A stretch of 64,000 nucleotides of DNA from Ptiloglossa arizonensis (Eukaryota > Arthropoda > Insecta > Hymenoptera > Colletidae): the NCBI RefSeq assembly GCF_051014685.1, contig NW_027478891.1, forward strand, positions 310,001 to 374,000, read 5' to 3'. This document shows positions 1-10,675 of this stretch, piece by piece. Made by a program: the position numbers and the translations under genes. The notes under the pieces are model-generated. The model did not search any database and was not told the DNA's origin. It saw only the letters and a program-made list of their open reading frames with translations. Positions within the stretch are counted from its first letter, which is position 1. Each line of letters begins with the position of its first letter.

Positions 1-45
1 ATGCTCGACACGAATAACTAGAACGGCCTAGGGGAAAAGTGCGCA

Positions 46-62
46 TACCGTTGTAATCGGGC
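46..62 (+). other. Weak CENP-B-box-like match (monomer 1 copy)
   Basis: Against the mammalian CENP-B box (nTTCGnnnnAnnCGGGn), this stretch reads tACCGttgtAatCGGGc and matches 7 of 9 conserved positions, missing the first two T. It recurs in most monomers. It is weakened further in class b and f monomers (G48), in monomers with T50, and in class h (T61, giving CGGT). A rough estimate gives about 0.5 such 7-of-9 matches per random 175-bp sequence over both strands, so chance is a sufficient explanation. Confidence 0.2.
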
Positions 63-95
63 GAGTTTCTACTTTCAGATGCAACAGAAATTTTC

Positions 96-111
96 CGGAT
101 TGGTCAATCCG
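96..111. other. 16-bp dyad in each monomer (monomer 1 copy)
   Basis: CGGATTGGTCAATCCG has seven-base complementary arms around a central G/T mismatch. It recurs every 175 bp at monomer positions 96-111. In monomers carrying A103 without G107 (classes d, w, k' and some hybrids) it becomes a perfect 16-bp palindrome with TGATCA at the centre, for example at 621-636 and 28,971-28,986. Class k (G107), class g (T110) and classes b, i and x (G106) break one or more pairs. Short dyads are reported in many centromeric satellites and could extrude as hairpins or bind a dimeric protein. No binding protein is identified here. Confidence 0.7.
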
Positions 112-127
112 TTCGCGAGATATGGCA
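111..127 (+). other. Second weak CENP-B-box-like match (monomer 1 copy)
   Basis: The stretch gTTCGcgagAtatGGca keeps the TTCG and A of the CENP-B box but has TGGC in place of CGGG, again 7 of 9. The TTCGCGAGA part is among the least variable stretches in the array. Exceptions are G115 to A in several e monomers (for example near 29,165 and 32,140) and one private change at 62,068. Sequence similarity alone does not establish function. Confidence 0.15.
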
Positions 128-157
128 GTTTGGAAGTAAGAAACGCTTGAGAAACTC

Positions 158-165
158 AAAATTTT
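158..165. other. AAAATTTT tract (monomer 1 copy)
   Basis: An A4T4 tract recurs in each monomer, and a shorter AAATTTT lies 71 bp upstream at 88-94. The A4T4 tract is interrupted in monomers with C165 (classes j, t and m2), and AAATTTT is interrupted in monomers with A93. A-tracts of this kind bend DNA and influence nucleosome placement. One pair per 175 bp would give a regular curvature signal along the array, which I have not computed. Confidence 0.6.
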
Positions 166-350
166 CGCAGTTCTGATGCTCGACACGAATAACTAGAACG
201 GCCTAGGGGCAAAGTGTGCATAGCGTTGTAATCGGGCGAGATTCTACTTTCAGATGCAACAGAAATTTTGCGGATTGGTCGATCCGTTCGCGAGATGTGG
301 CAGTTTGGAAGTAAGAAACGCTTGCGAAACTCAAAATTTTCGCAGTTCTG

Positions 351-3300
351 ATGCTCGACACGAATAACCAGAACGGCCTAGAGGAAAAGTGCGCATACCG
401 TTGTAATCGGGCGAGTTTCTACTTTCAGATGCAACAGAAATTTTGCGGATTGGTCAATCCGTTCGCGAGATATGGCAGTTTGGATGTAAGAAACGCTTGA
501 GAAACTCAAAATTTTCGCAGTTCTGATGCTCGACACGAATAACTGGAATGGCCTAGGGGCAAAGTGCGCATAGCGTTGTAATCGGGCGAGATTCTACTTT
601 CAGATGCAACAGAAATTTTGCGGATTGATCAATCCGTTCGCGAGATATGGCAGTTTGGAGATAAGAAACGCTTGAGAAACTCAAAATTTTCGCAGTTCTG
701 ATGCTCGACACGAATAACTAGAACGGCCCAGGGGAAAAGTGCGCATACCGTTGCAATCGGGCGTGTTTCTACTTTCAGATGCAACAGAAATTTTGCGGAT
801 TGGTCAATCCGTTCGCGAGATATGGCAGTTTGGAGGTAAGAAACGCTTGAGAAACTCAAAATTTTCGCAGTTCTGATGCTCGACACGAATAACTAGAACG
901 GCCTAGGGGCAAAGTGTGCATAGCGTTGTAATCGGGCGAGATTCTACTTTCAGATGCAACAGAAATTTTGCGGATTGGTCGATCCGTTCGCGAGATGTGG
1001 CAGTTTGGAAGTAAGAAACGCTTGCGAAACTCAAAATTTTCGCAGTTCTGATGCTCGACACGAATAACCAGAACGGCCTAGGGGAAAAGTGCGCATACCG
1101 TTGTAATCGGGCGAGTTTCTACTTTCAGATGCAACAGAAATTTTGCGGATTGGTCAATCCGTTCGCGAGATATGGCAGTTTGGATGTAAGAAACGATTGA
1201 GAAACTCAAAATTTTCGCAGTTCTGATGCTCGACACGAATAACTAGAATGGCCTAGGGGCAAAGTGCGCATAGCGTTGTAATCGGGCGAGTTTCTACTTT
1301 CAGATGCAATAGAAATTTTGCGGATTGGTCAATCCGTTCGCGAGATATGGCAGTTTGGAGGTAAGAAACGCTTGAGAAACTCAAAATTTTCGCAGTTCTG
1401 ATGCTCGACACGATTAACTAGAACGGCCTAGGGGCAAAGTGCGCATACCGTTGTAATCGGGCGAGTTTCTACTTTCAGATGGCACAGAAATTTTGCGGAT
1501 TGATCAATCTGTTCGCGAGATATGGCAGTTTGGAGGTAAGAAACGCTTGAGAAACTCAAAATTTTCGCAGTTCTGATGCTCGAAACGAGTAACTAGAACG
1601 GCCTAGGGGAAAAATACGCACACCGTTGTAATCGGTCGAGTTTCTACTTTCAGATGCAACAGAAATTTTGCGGATTGGTCAATCCGTTCGCGAGATATGG
1701 CAGTTTGGAGGTAAGAAACGCTTGAGAAACTCAAAATTTTCGCAGTTCTGATGCTCGACACGAATAACTAGAACGGCCTAGGGGAAAAGTGCGCATACCG
1801 TTGTAATCGGGCGAGTTTCTACTTTCAGATGCAACAGAAATTTTGCGGATTGGTCGATCCGTTCGCGAGATGTGGCAGTTTGGAAGTAAGAAACGCTTGA
1901 GAAACTCAAAATTTTCGCAGTTCTGATGCTCGACACGAATGACTAGAACGGCCTAGGGGAGAAGTACGCATACCGTTGTAATCGGGCGAGTTTCTACTTT
2001 CAGATGCAACAGAAATTATGCGGATTGGTCAATCCGTTCGCGAGATATGGCAGTTTGGAGGTAAGAAACGCTTGAGAAACTCAAAATTTCCGCAGTTCTG
2101 ATGCTCGAAACGAATAACTAGAACCGCCTAGGGGAAAAGTGCGCATACCGTTGTAATCGGGCGAGCTTCTACTTTCAGATGCAACAGAAATTTTGCGGAT
2201 TGATCAGTCCGTTCGCGAGATATGGCAGTTTGGAGATAAGAAACGCTTGAGAAACTCAAAATTTTCGCAGTTCTGATGCTCGACACGAATAACTAGAACG
2301 GCCTAGGGGAAAATTGCGCATACCGTTGCAATCGGGCGAGTTTCTACTTTCAGATGCAACAGAAATTTTCCGGATTGGTCAATCCGTTCGCGAGATATGG
2401 CAGTTTGGAAGTAAGAAACGCTTGAGAAACTCAAAATTTTCGCAGTTCTGATGCTCGACACGAATAACTAGAACGGCCTAGGGGCAAAGTGCGCATACCG
2501 TTGTAATCGGGCGAGTTTCTACTTTCAGAAGCAACAGAAATTTTGCGGATTGGTCAATCCGTTCGCGAGATATGGCAGTTTGGAGGTAAGAAACGCTTGA
2601 GAAACTCAAAATTTTCGCAGTTCTGATGCTCGAAACGAATGACTAGAACGGCGTAGGGGAGAAGTACGCATACCGTTGTAATCGGGCGAGTTTCTACTTT
2701 CAGATGCAACAGAAATTTTGCGGATTGGTCAATCCGTTCGCGAGATATGGCAGTTTGGAGGTATGAAACGCTTGAGAAACTCAAAATTTTCGCAGTTCTG
2801 ATGCTCGAAACGAATGACTAGAACGGCCTAGGGGAGAAGTACGCTTACCGTTGTAATCGGGCGAGTTTCTACTTTCAGATGCAACAGAAATTATGCGGAT
2901 TTGTCAATCCGTTCGCGAGATATGGCAGTTTGGAAGTAAGAAACGCTTGAGAAACTCAAAATTTTCGCAGTTCTGATGCTCGACACGAATAACTAGAACG
3001 GCCTAGGGGCAAAGTGCGCATACCGTTGTAATCGGGCGAGTTTCTACTTTCAGAAGCAACAGAAATTTTGCGGATTGGTCAATCCGTTCGCGAGATATGG
3101 CAGTTTGGATGTAAGAAACGCTTGAGAAACTCAAAATTTTCGCAGTTCTGATGCTCGACACGAATAACTAGAACGGCCTAGGGGAAAAGTGCGCATACCG
3201 TTGTAATCGGGCGAGTTTCTACTTTCAGATGCAATAGAAATTTTCCGGATTGGTCAATCCGTTCGCGAGATATGGCAGTTTGGAAGTACGAAACGCTTGA

Positions 3301-3850
3301 GAAACTCAAAATTTTCGCAGTTCTGATGCTCGACACGAATAACTAGAACGGCCTAGGGGCAAAGTGTGCATACCGTTGTAATCGGGCGAGATTCTACTTT
3401 CAGATGCAACAGAAATTTTGCGGATTGGTCGATCCGTTCGCGAGATGTGGCAGTTTGGAAGTAAGAAACGCTTGCGAAACTCAAAATTTTCGCAGTTCTG
3501 ATGCTCGACACGAATAACCAGAACGGCCTAGGGGAAAAGTGCGCATACCGTTGTAATCGGGCGAGTTTCTACTTTCAGATGCAACAGAAATTTTGCGGAT
3601 TGGTCAATCCGTTCGCGAGATATGGCAGTTTTGAGGTAAGAAACGCTTGAGAAACTCAAAATTTTCGCAGTTCTGATGCTCGACACGAATAACTAGAATG
3701 GCCTAGGGGCAATGTGCGCATAGCGTTGTAATCGGGCGAGTTTCTACTTTCAGATGCAATAGAAATTTTCCGGATTGGTCAATCCGTTCGCGAGATATGG
3801 CAGTTTGGAAGTACGAAACGCTTGAGAAACTCAAAATTTTCGCAGTTCTG
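351..3850. repeat. Long duplication, copy 1 (20 monomers, offset 11,375 bp)
   Basis: Monomers 3-22 carry the class order c d e b c f g h i j k l m n o p q b' c' f'. The same order, including rare marks, returns at 11,726-15,225. Shared rare marks are GAGG in the first c, AACTGGAATGG in d and AAACGATTGA in the second c. I noticed four differences between the copies; one is CAATGT here against CAAAGT near 15,090. The few differences make this a fairly recent duplication of a 3.5-kb segment. Confidence 0.88.
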
Positions 3851-5775
3851 ATGCTCGACACGAATAACTAGAACGGCCTAGGGGCAAAGTGTGCATACCG
3901 TTGTAATCGGGCGAGATTCTACTTTCAGATGCAACAGAAATTTTGCGGATTGGTCGATCCGTTCGCGAGATGTGGCAGTTTGGAAGTAAGAAACGCTTGC
4001 GAAACTCAAAATTTTCGCAGTTCTGATGCTCGACACGAATAACCAGAACGGCCTAGGGGAAAAGTGCGCATACCGTTGTAATCGGGCGAGTTTCTACTTT
4101 CAGATGCAACAGAAATTTTGCGGATTGGTCAATCCGTTCGCGAGATATGGCAGTTTGGAGGTAAGAAACGCTTGAGAAACTCAAAATTTTCGCAGTTCTG
4201 ATGCTCGACACGAATAACTAGAATGGCCTAGGGGCAAAGTGCGCATAGCGTTGTAATCGGGCGAGTTTCTACTTTCAGATGCAACAGAAATTTTGCGGAT
4301 TGGTCAATCCGTTCGCGAGATATGGCAGTTTGGAGGTAAGAAACGCTTGAGAAACTCAAAATTTTCGCAGTTCTGATGCTCGACACGAATAACTAGAACG
4401 GCCTAGGGGAAAAGTGCGCATACCGTTGTAATCGGGCGAGTTTCTACTTTCAGATGCAACAGAAATTTTGCGGATTGGTCAATCCGTTCGCGAGATATGG
4501 CAGTTTGGAGGTAAGAAACGCTTGAGGAACTCAAAATTTTCGCAATTCTGATGCTCGAAACGAATAACTAGAACGGCCTAGGGGAAAAGTGCGCATACCG
4601 TTGTAATCGGGCGAGTTTCTACTTTCAGAAGCAACAGAAATTTTGCGGATTGGTCAATCCGTTCGCGAGATATGGCAGTTTGGATGTAAGAAACGCTTGA
4701 GAAACTCAAAATTTTCGCAGTTCTGATGCTCGAAACGAATGACTAGAACGGCGTAGGGGAGAAGTACGCATACCGTTGTAATCGGGCGAGTTTCTACTTT
4801 CAGATGCAACAGAAATTATGCGGATTGGTCAATCCGTTCGCGAGATATGGCAGTTTGGAGGTAAGAAACGCTTGAGAAACTCAAAATTTCCGCAGTTCTG
4901 ATGCTCGAAACGAATAACTAGAACCGCCTAGGGGAAAAGTGCGCATACCGTTGTAATCGGGCGAGCTTCTACTTTCAGATGCAACAGAAATTTTGCGGAT
5001 TGATCAGTCCGTTCGCGAGATATGGCAGTTTGGAGATAAGAAACGCTTGAGAAACTCAAAATTTTCGCAGTTCTGATGCTCGACACGAATAACTAGAACG
5101 GCCTAGGGGAAAATTGCGCATACCGTTGCAATCGGGCGAGTTTCTACTTTCAGAAGCAACAGAAATTTTGCGGATTGGTCAATCCGTTCGCGAGATATGG
5201 CAGTTTGGAGGTAAGAAACGCTTGAGAAACTCAAAATTTTCGCAGTTCTGATGCTCGAAACGAATGACTAGAACGGCGTAGGGGAAAAGTGCGCATACCG
5301 TTGTAATCGGGCGAGTTTCTACTTTCAGATGCAACAGAAATTTTGCGGATTGATCAATCCGTTCGCGAGATATGGCAGTTTGGAGATAAGAAACGCTTGA
5401 GAAACTCAAAATTTTCGCAGTTCTGATGCTCGACACGAATAACTAGAACGGCCCAGGGGAAAAGTGCGCATACCGTTGCAATCGGGCGTGTTTCTACTTT
5501 CAGATGCAACAGAAATTTTGCGGATTGGTCAATCCGTTCGCGAGATATGGCGGTTTGGAGGTAAGAAACGCTTGAGAAACTCAAAATTTTCGCAGTTCTG
5601 ATGCTCGACACGAATAACTAGAACGGCCTAGGGGAAAAGTGCGCATACCGTTGTAATCGGGCGAGTTTCTACTTTCAGATGCAACAGAAATTTTCCGGAT
5701 TGGTCAATCCGTTCGCGAGATATGGCAGTTTGGAAGTAAGAAACGCTTGAGAAACTCAAAATTTTCGCAGTTCTG
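3851..5775. repeat. Continuation of the long duplication, copy 1 (11 monomers, offset 11,900 bp)
   Basis: Monomers 23-33 read b' c f r s t k l/m n/d e a and correspond to monomers 91-101 at 15,751-17,675. The offset has grown by exactly three monomers because copy 2 carries an extra b' c' f' trimer. Monomers 30 and 31 are hybrids: 30 begins as l and ends as m, and 31 begins as n and ends with A103 A136. The e monomer at 5,426 has a CGGTTTGG change that also marks the e monomers at 9,451, 17,326, 19,426 and 23,626. Confidence 0.85.
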
Positions 5776-5950
5776 ATGCTCGACACGAATAACTAGAACG
5801 GCCTAGGGGCAAAGTGTGCATAGCGTTGTAATCGGGCGAGATTCTACTTTCAGATGCAACAGAAATTTTGCGGATTGGTCAATCCGTTCGCGAGATATGG
5901 CAGTTTGGATGTAAGAAACGCTTGAGAAACTCAAAATTTTCGCAGTTCTG
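5776..5950. repeat. b/c hybrid monomer marking a one-monomer deletion
   Basis: Monomer 34 begins as class b (C35 T42 G48 A66) and ends as class c (A106 A122 T135, no C150). In the related segments at 17,676-18,025 and 19,776-20,125 the same place holds a full b followed by a full c. The simplest reading is an in-register crossover that removed exactly 175 bp here. Confidence 0.8.
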
Positions 5951-8900
5951 ATGCTCGACACGAATAACTGGAATGGCCTAGGGGCAAAGTGCGCATAGCG
6001 TTGTAATCGGGCGAGTTTCTACTTTCAGATGCAACAGAAATTTTGCGGATTGGTCAATCCGTTCGCGAGATATGGCAGTTTGGAGGTAAGAAACGCTTGA
6101 GAAACTCAAAATTTTCGCAGTTCTGATGCTCGACACGATTAACTAGAACGGCCTAGGGGCAAAGTGCGCATACCGTTGTAATCGGGCGAGTTTCTACTTT
6201 CAGATGGCACAGAAATTTTGCGGATTGATCAATCTGTTCGCGAGATATGGCAGTTTGGAGGTAAGAAACGCTTGAGAAACTCAAAATTTTCGCAGTTCTG
6301 ATGCTCGAAACGAGTAACTAGAACGGCCTAGGGGAAAAATACGCACACCGTTGTAATCGGTCGAGTTTCTACTTTCAGATGCAACAGAAATTTTGCGGAT
6401 TGGTCAATCCGTTCGCGAGATATGGCAGTTTGGAGGTAAGAAACGCTTGAGAAACTCAAAATTTTCGCAGTTCTGATGCTCGACACGAATAACTAGAACG
6501 GCCTAGGGGAAAAGTGCGCATACCGTTGTAATCGGGCGAGTTTCTACTTTCAGATGCAACAGAAATTTTGCGGATTGGTCGATCCGTTCGCGAGATGTGG
6601 CAGTTTGGAAGTAAGAAACGCTTGAGAAACTCAAAATTTTCGCAGTTCTGATGCTCGACACGAATGACTAGAACGGCCTAGGGGAAAATTGCGCATACCG
6701 TTGCAATCGGGCGAGTTTCTACTTTCAGATGCAACAGAAATTTTCCGGATTGGTCAATCCGTTCGCGAGATATGGCAGTTTGGAAGTAAGAAACGCTTGA
6801 GAAACTCAAAATTTTCGCAGTTCTGATGCTCGACACGAATAACTAGAACGGCCTAGGGGCAAAGTGCGCATACCGTTGTAATCGGGCGAGTTTCTACTTT
6901 CAGAAGCAACAGAAATTTTGCGGATTGGTCAATCCGTTCGCGAGATATGGCAGTTTGGAGGTAAGAAACGCTTGAGAAACTCAAAATTTTCGCAGTTCTG
7001 ATGCTCGAAACGAATGACTAGAACGGCGTAGGGGAGAAGTACGCATACCGTTGTAATCGGGCGAGTTTCTACTTTCAGATGCAACAGAAATTTTGCGGAT
7101 TGGTGAATCCGTTCGCGAGATATGGCAGTTTGGAGGTATGAAACGCTTGAGAAACTCAAAATTTTCGCAGTTCTGATGCTCGAAACGAATGACTAGAACG
7201 GCCTAGGGGAGAAGTACGCTTACCGTTGTAATCGGGCGAGTTTCTACTTTCAGATGCAACAGAAATTATGCGGATTTGTCAATCCGTTCGCGAGATATGG
7301 CAGTTTGGAAGTAAGAAACGCTTGAGAAACTCAAAATTTTCGCAGTGCTAATGCTCGAAACGAGTAACTAGAACGGCCTAGGGGAAAAGTGCGCATACCG
7401 TTGTAATCGGGCGAGTTTCTACTTTCAGATGCAACAGAAATTTTGCGGATTGGTCGATCCGTTCGCGAGATGTGGCAGTTTGGAAGTAAGAAACGCTTGC
7501 GAAACTCAAAATTTTCGCAGTTCTGATGCTCGACACGAATAACCAGAACGGCCTAGGGGAAAAGTGCGCATACCGTTGTAATCGGGCGAGTTTCTACTTT
7601 CAGATGCAACAGAAATTTTGCGGATTGGTCAATCCGTTCGCGAGATATGGCAGTTTGGAGGTAAGAAACGCTTGAGAAACTCAAAATTTTCGCAGTTCTG
7701 ATGCTCGACACGAATAACTAGAATGGCCTAGGGGCAAAGTGCGCATAGCGTTGTAATCGGGCGAGTTTCTACTTTCAGATGCAATAGAAATTTTCCGGAT
7801 TGGTCAATCCGTTCGCGAGATATGGCAGTTTGGAAGTACGAAACGCTTGAGAAACTCAAAATTTTCGCAGTTCTGATGCTCGACACGAATAACTAGAACG
7901 GCCTAGGGGCAAAGTGTGCATACCGTTGTAATCGGGCGAGATTCTACTTTCAGATGCAACAGAAATTTTGCGGATTGGTCGATCCGTTCGCGAGATGTGG
8001 CAGTTTGGAAGTAAGAAACGCTTGCGAAACTCAAAATTTTCGCAGTTCTGATGCTCGACACGAATAACCAGAACGGCCTAGGGGAAAAGTGCGCATACCG
8101 TTGTAATCGGGCGAGTTTCTACTTTCAGATGCAACAGAAATTTTGCGGATTGGTCAATCCGTTCGCGAGATATGGCAGTTTGGAGGTAAGAAACGCTTGA
8201 GAAACTCAAAATTTTCGCAGTTCTGATGCTCGACACGAATAACTAGAATGGCCTAGGGGCAAAGTGCGCATAGCGTTGTAATCGGGCGAGTTTCTACTTT
8301 CAGATGCAACAGAAATTTTGCGGATTGGTCAATCCGTTCGCGAGATATGGCAGTTTGGAGGTAAGAAACGCTTGAGAAACTCAAAATTTTCGCAGTTCTG
8401 ATGCTCGACACGAATAACTAGAACGGCCTAGGGGAAAAGTGCGCATACCGTTGTAATCGGGCGAGTTTCTACTTTCAGATGCAACAGAAATTTTGCGGAT
8501 TGGTCAATCCGTTCGCGAGATATGGCAGTTTGGAGGTAAGAAACGCTTGAGGAACTCAAAATTTTCGCAATTCTGATGCTCGAAACGAATAACTAGAACG
8601 GCCTAGGGGAAAAGTGCGCATACCGTTGTAATCGGGCGAGTTTCTACTTTCAGAAGCAACAGAAATTTTGCGGATTGGTCAATCCGTTCGCGAGATATGG
8701 CAGTTTGGATGTAAGAAACGCTTGAGAAACTCAAAATTTTCGCAGTTCTGATGCTCGAAACGAATGACTAGAACGGCGTAGGGGAGAAGTACGCATACCG
8801 TTGTAATCGGGCGAGTTTCTACTTTCAGATGCAACAGAAATTATGCGGATTGGTCAATCCGTTCGCGAGATATGGCAGTTTGGAGGTAAGAAACGCTTGA

Positions 8901-10675
8901 GAAACTCAAAATTTCCGCAGTTCTGATGCTCGAAACGAATAACTAGAACCGCCTAGGGGAAAAGTGCGCATACCGTTGTAATCGGGCGAGCTTCTACTTT
9001 CAGATGCAACAGAAATTTTGCGGATTGATCAGTCCGTTCGCGAGATATGGCAGTTTGGAGATAAGAAACGCTTGAGAAACTCAAAATTTTCGCAGTTCTG
9101 ATGCACGACACGAATAACTAGAACGGCCTAGGGGAAAATTGCGCATACCGTTGCAATCGGGCGAGTTTCTACTTTCAGAAGCAACAGAAATTTTGCGGAT
9201 TGGTCAATCCGTTCGCGAGATATGGCAGTTTGGAGGTAAGAAACGCTTGAGAAACTCAAAATTTTCGCAGTTCTGATGCTCGAAACGAATGACTAGAACG
9301 GCGTAGGGGAAAAGTGCGCATACCGTTGTAATCGGGCGAGTTTCTACTTTCAGATGCAACAGAAATTTTGCGGATTGATCAATCCGTTCGCGAGATATGG
9401 CAGTTTGGAGATAAGAAACGCTTGAGAAACTCAAAATTTTCGCAGTTCTGATGCTCGACACGAATAACTAGAACGGCCCAGGGGAAAAGTGCGCATACCG
9501 TTGCAATCGGGCGTGTTTCTACTTTCAGATGCAACAGAAATTTTGCGGATTGGTCAATCCGTTCGCGAGATATGGCGGTTTGGAGGTAAGAAACGCTTGA
9601 GAAACTCAAAATTTTCGCAGTTCTGATGCTCGACACGAATAACTAGAACGGCCTAGGGGAAAAGTGCGCATACCGTTGTAATCGGGCGAGTTTCTACTTT
9701 CAGATGCAACAGAAATTTTCCGGATTGGTCAATCCGTTCGCGAGATATGGCAGTTTGGAAGTAAGAAACGCTTGAGAAACTCAAAATTTTCGCAGTTCTG
9801 ATGCTCGACACGAATAACTAGAACGGCCTAGGGGCAAAGTGCGCATACCGTTGCAATCGGGCGTGTTTCTACTTTCAGATGCAACAGAAATTTTGCGGAT
9901 TGGTCAATCCGTTCGCGAGATATGGCAGTTTGGAGGTAAGAAACGCTTGAGAAACTCAAAATTTTCGCAGTTCTGATGCTCGACACGAATAACTAGAACG
10001 GCCTAGGGGAAAAGTGCGCATACCGTTGTAATCGGGCGAGTTTCTACTTTTAGATGCAACAGAAATTTTCCGGATTGGTCAATCCGTTCGCGAGATATGG
10101 CAGTTTGGAAGTAAGAAACGCTTGAGAAACTCAAAATTTTCGCAGTTCTGATGCTCGACACGAATGACTAGAACGGCCTAGGGGAGAAGTACGCATACCG
10201 TTGTAATCGGGCGAGTTTCTACTTTCAGATGCAACAGAAATTTTGCGGATTGGTCGATCCGTTCGCGAGATGTGGCAGTTTGGAAGTAAGAAACGCTTGA
10301 GAAACTCAAAATTTTCGCAGTTCTGATGCTCGACACGAATGACTAGAACGGCCTAGGGGAGAAGTACGCATACCGTTGTAATCGGGCGAGTTTCTACTTT
10401 CAGATGCAACAGAAATTATGCGGATTGGTCAATCCGTTCGCGAGATATGGCAGTTTGGAGGTAAGAAACGCTTGAGAAACTCAAAATTTCCGCAGTTCTG
10501 ATGCTCGAAACGAATAACTAGAACCGCCTAGGGGAAAAGTGCGCATACCGTTGTAATCGGGCGAGCTTCTACTTTCAGATGCAACAGAAATTTTGCGGAT
10601 TGATCAGTCCGTTCGCGAGATATGGCAGTTTGGAGATAAGAAACGCTTGAGAAACTCAAAATTTTCGCAGTTCTG
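5951..10675. repeat. 4.7-kb duplication, copy 1 (27 monomers, offset 14,175 bp)
   Basis: Monomers 35-61 read f g h i j/l m n o h/b c f' b' c f r s t k l/m n/d e a e a j/i j k and match monomers 116-142 at 20,126-24,850. Shared rare marks include TGGTGAATCC in n (near 7,104 and 21,279) and the changed junction GTGCTAATG at the end of o (near 7,346 and 21,521). A few private substitutions separate the copies, for example ATGCACG at 9,101 and TTTAGATG near 10,050. Confidence 0.87.

Larger units (their letters stand above)
66..140 (+). other. Splice-acceptor/donor-like arrangement framing a 57-nt open stretch (monomer 1 copy)
   Basis: A pyrimidine-rich acceptor-like run, TTTCTACTTTCAG, ends at 78, and a donor-like GTAAG begins at 136. 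The 57 bases between them (79-135) begin with ATG and are open in that frame. The class a-type consensus reads roughly MQQKFCGLVNPFARYGSLE, and 57 is a multiple of three. The 118 bases from 136 to the next monomer's CAG would be the intron. Evidence against coding is strong. The abundant class k has ATAAG in place of GTAAG, T85 monomers (q, f') have a stop at codon 3, and nearly all class differences in this stretch change the residue. The arrangement may be coincidence or give cryptic splicing of satellite transcripts. Confidence 0.2.
1..175 (+). repeat. Representative monomer (number 1, class a)
   Basis: This monomer serves as the coordinate frame for the array. Landmarks are an AvrII-type palindrome cctagg at 27-32, a CENP-B-box-like stretch at 46-62, a pyrimidine-rich tract ending in CAG at 66-78 and AAATTTT at 88-94. 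They continue with a dyad at 96-111, a second CENP-B-box-like stretch at 111-127, GTAAG at 136-140 and AAAATTTT at 158-165. Across the array the best conserved stretches are about 67-78, 86-92, 109-120 and 140-164. Variation is concentrated around 9-50, 64-66, 80-85, 93-107 and 134-139. The consensus is about 45% GC, with G exceeding C on the plus strand (46 to 33). Choosing atgctcga as the start is arbitrary. Confidence 0.95.

Noticed and set aside
105..120. RNA polymerase III B-box-like GTTCG in each monomer, suggesting a tRNA-derived SINE
   Set aside because: Only the GTTCG core agrees with the B box. There is no A box at a suitable distance, no T-run terminator and no tRNA-like fold that I can see.
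151..175. Possible longer inverted repeat around AAAATTTT (GAAACT to CAGTTC)
   Set aside because: Outside the AAAATTTT core the arms do not pair in register without gaps, so only the eight-base core is reported.
1..175. Two-fold internal repeat of the monomer (AAATTTT near 88 and AAAATTTT near 158 with similar flanks)
   Set aside because: Similarity beyond the A/T tract is short and weak and does not extend, so an ancestral half-size unit is not supported.
5179..5611. Overlapping minus-strand reading frames of 85 codons, repeated at many places in the window
   Set aside because: They are the satellite read in one frame after loss of a single stop. They overlap each other as shifted copies, carry no recognisable domain or upstream signal, and their count follows the number of e, n, t and u monomers.
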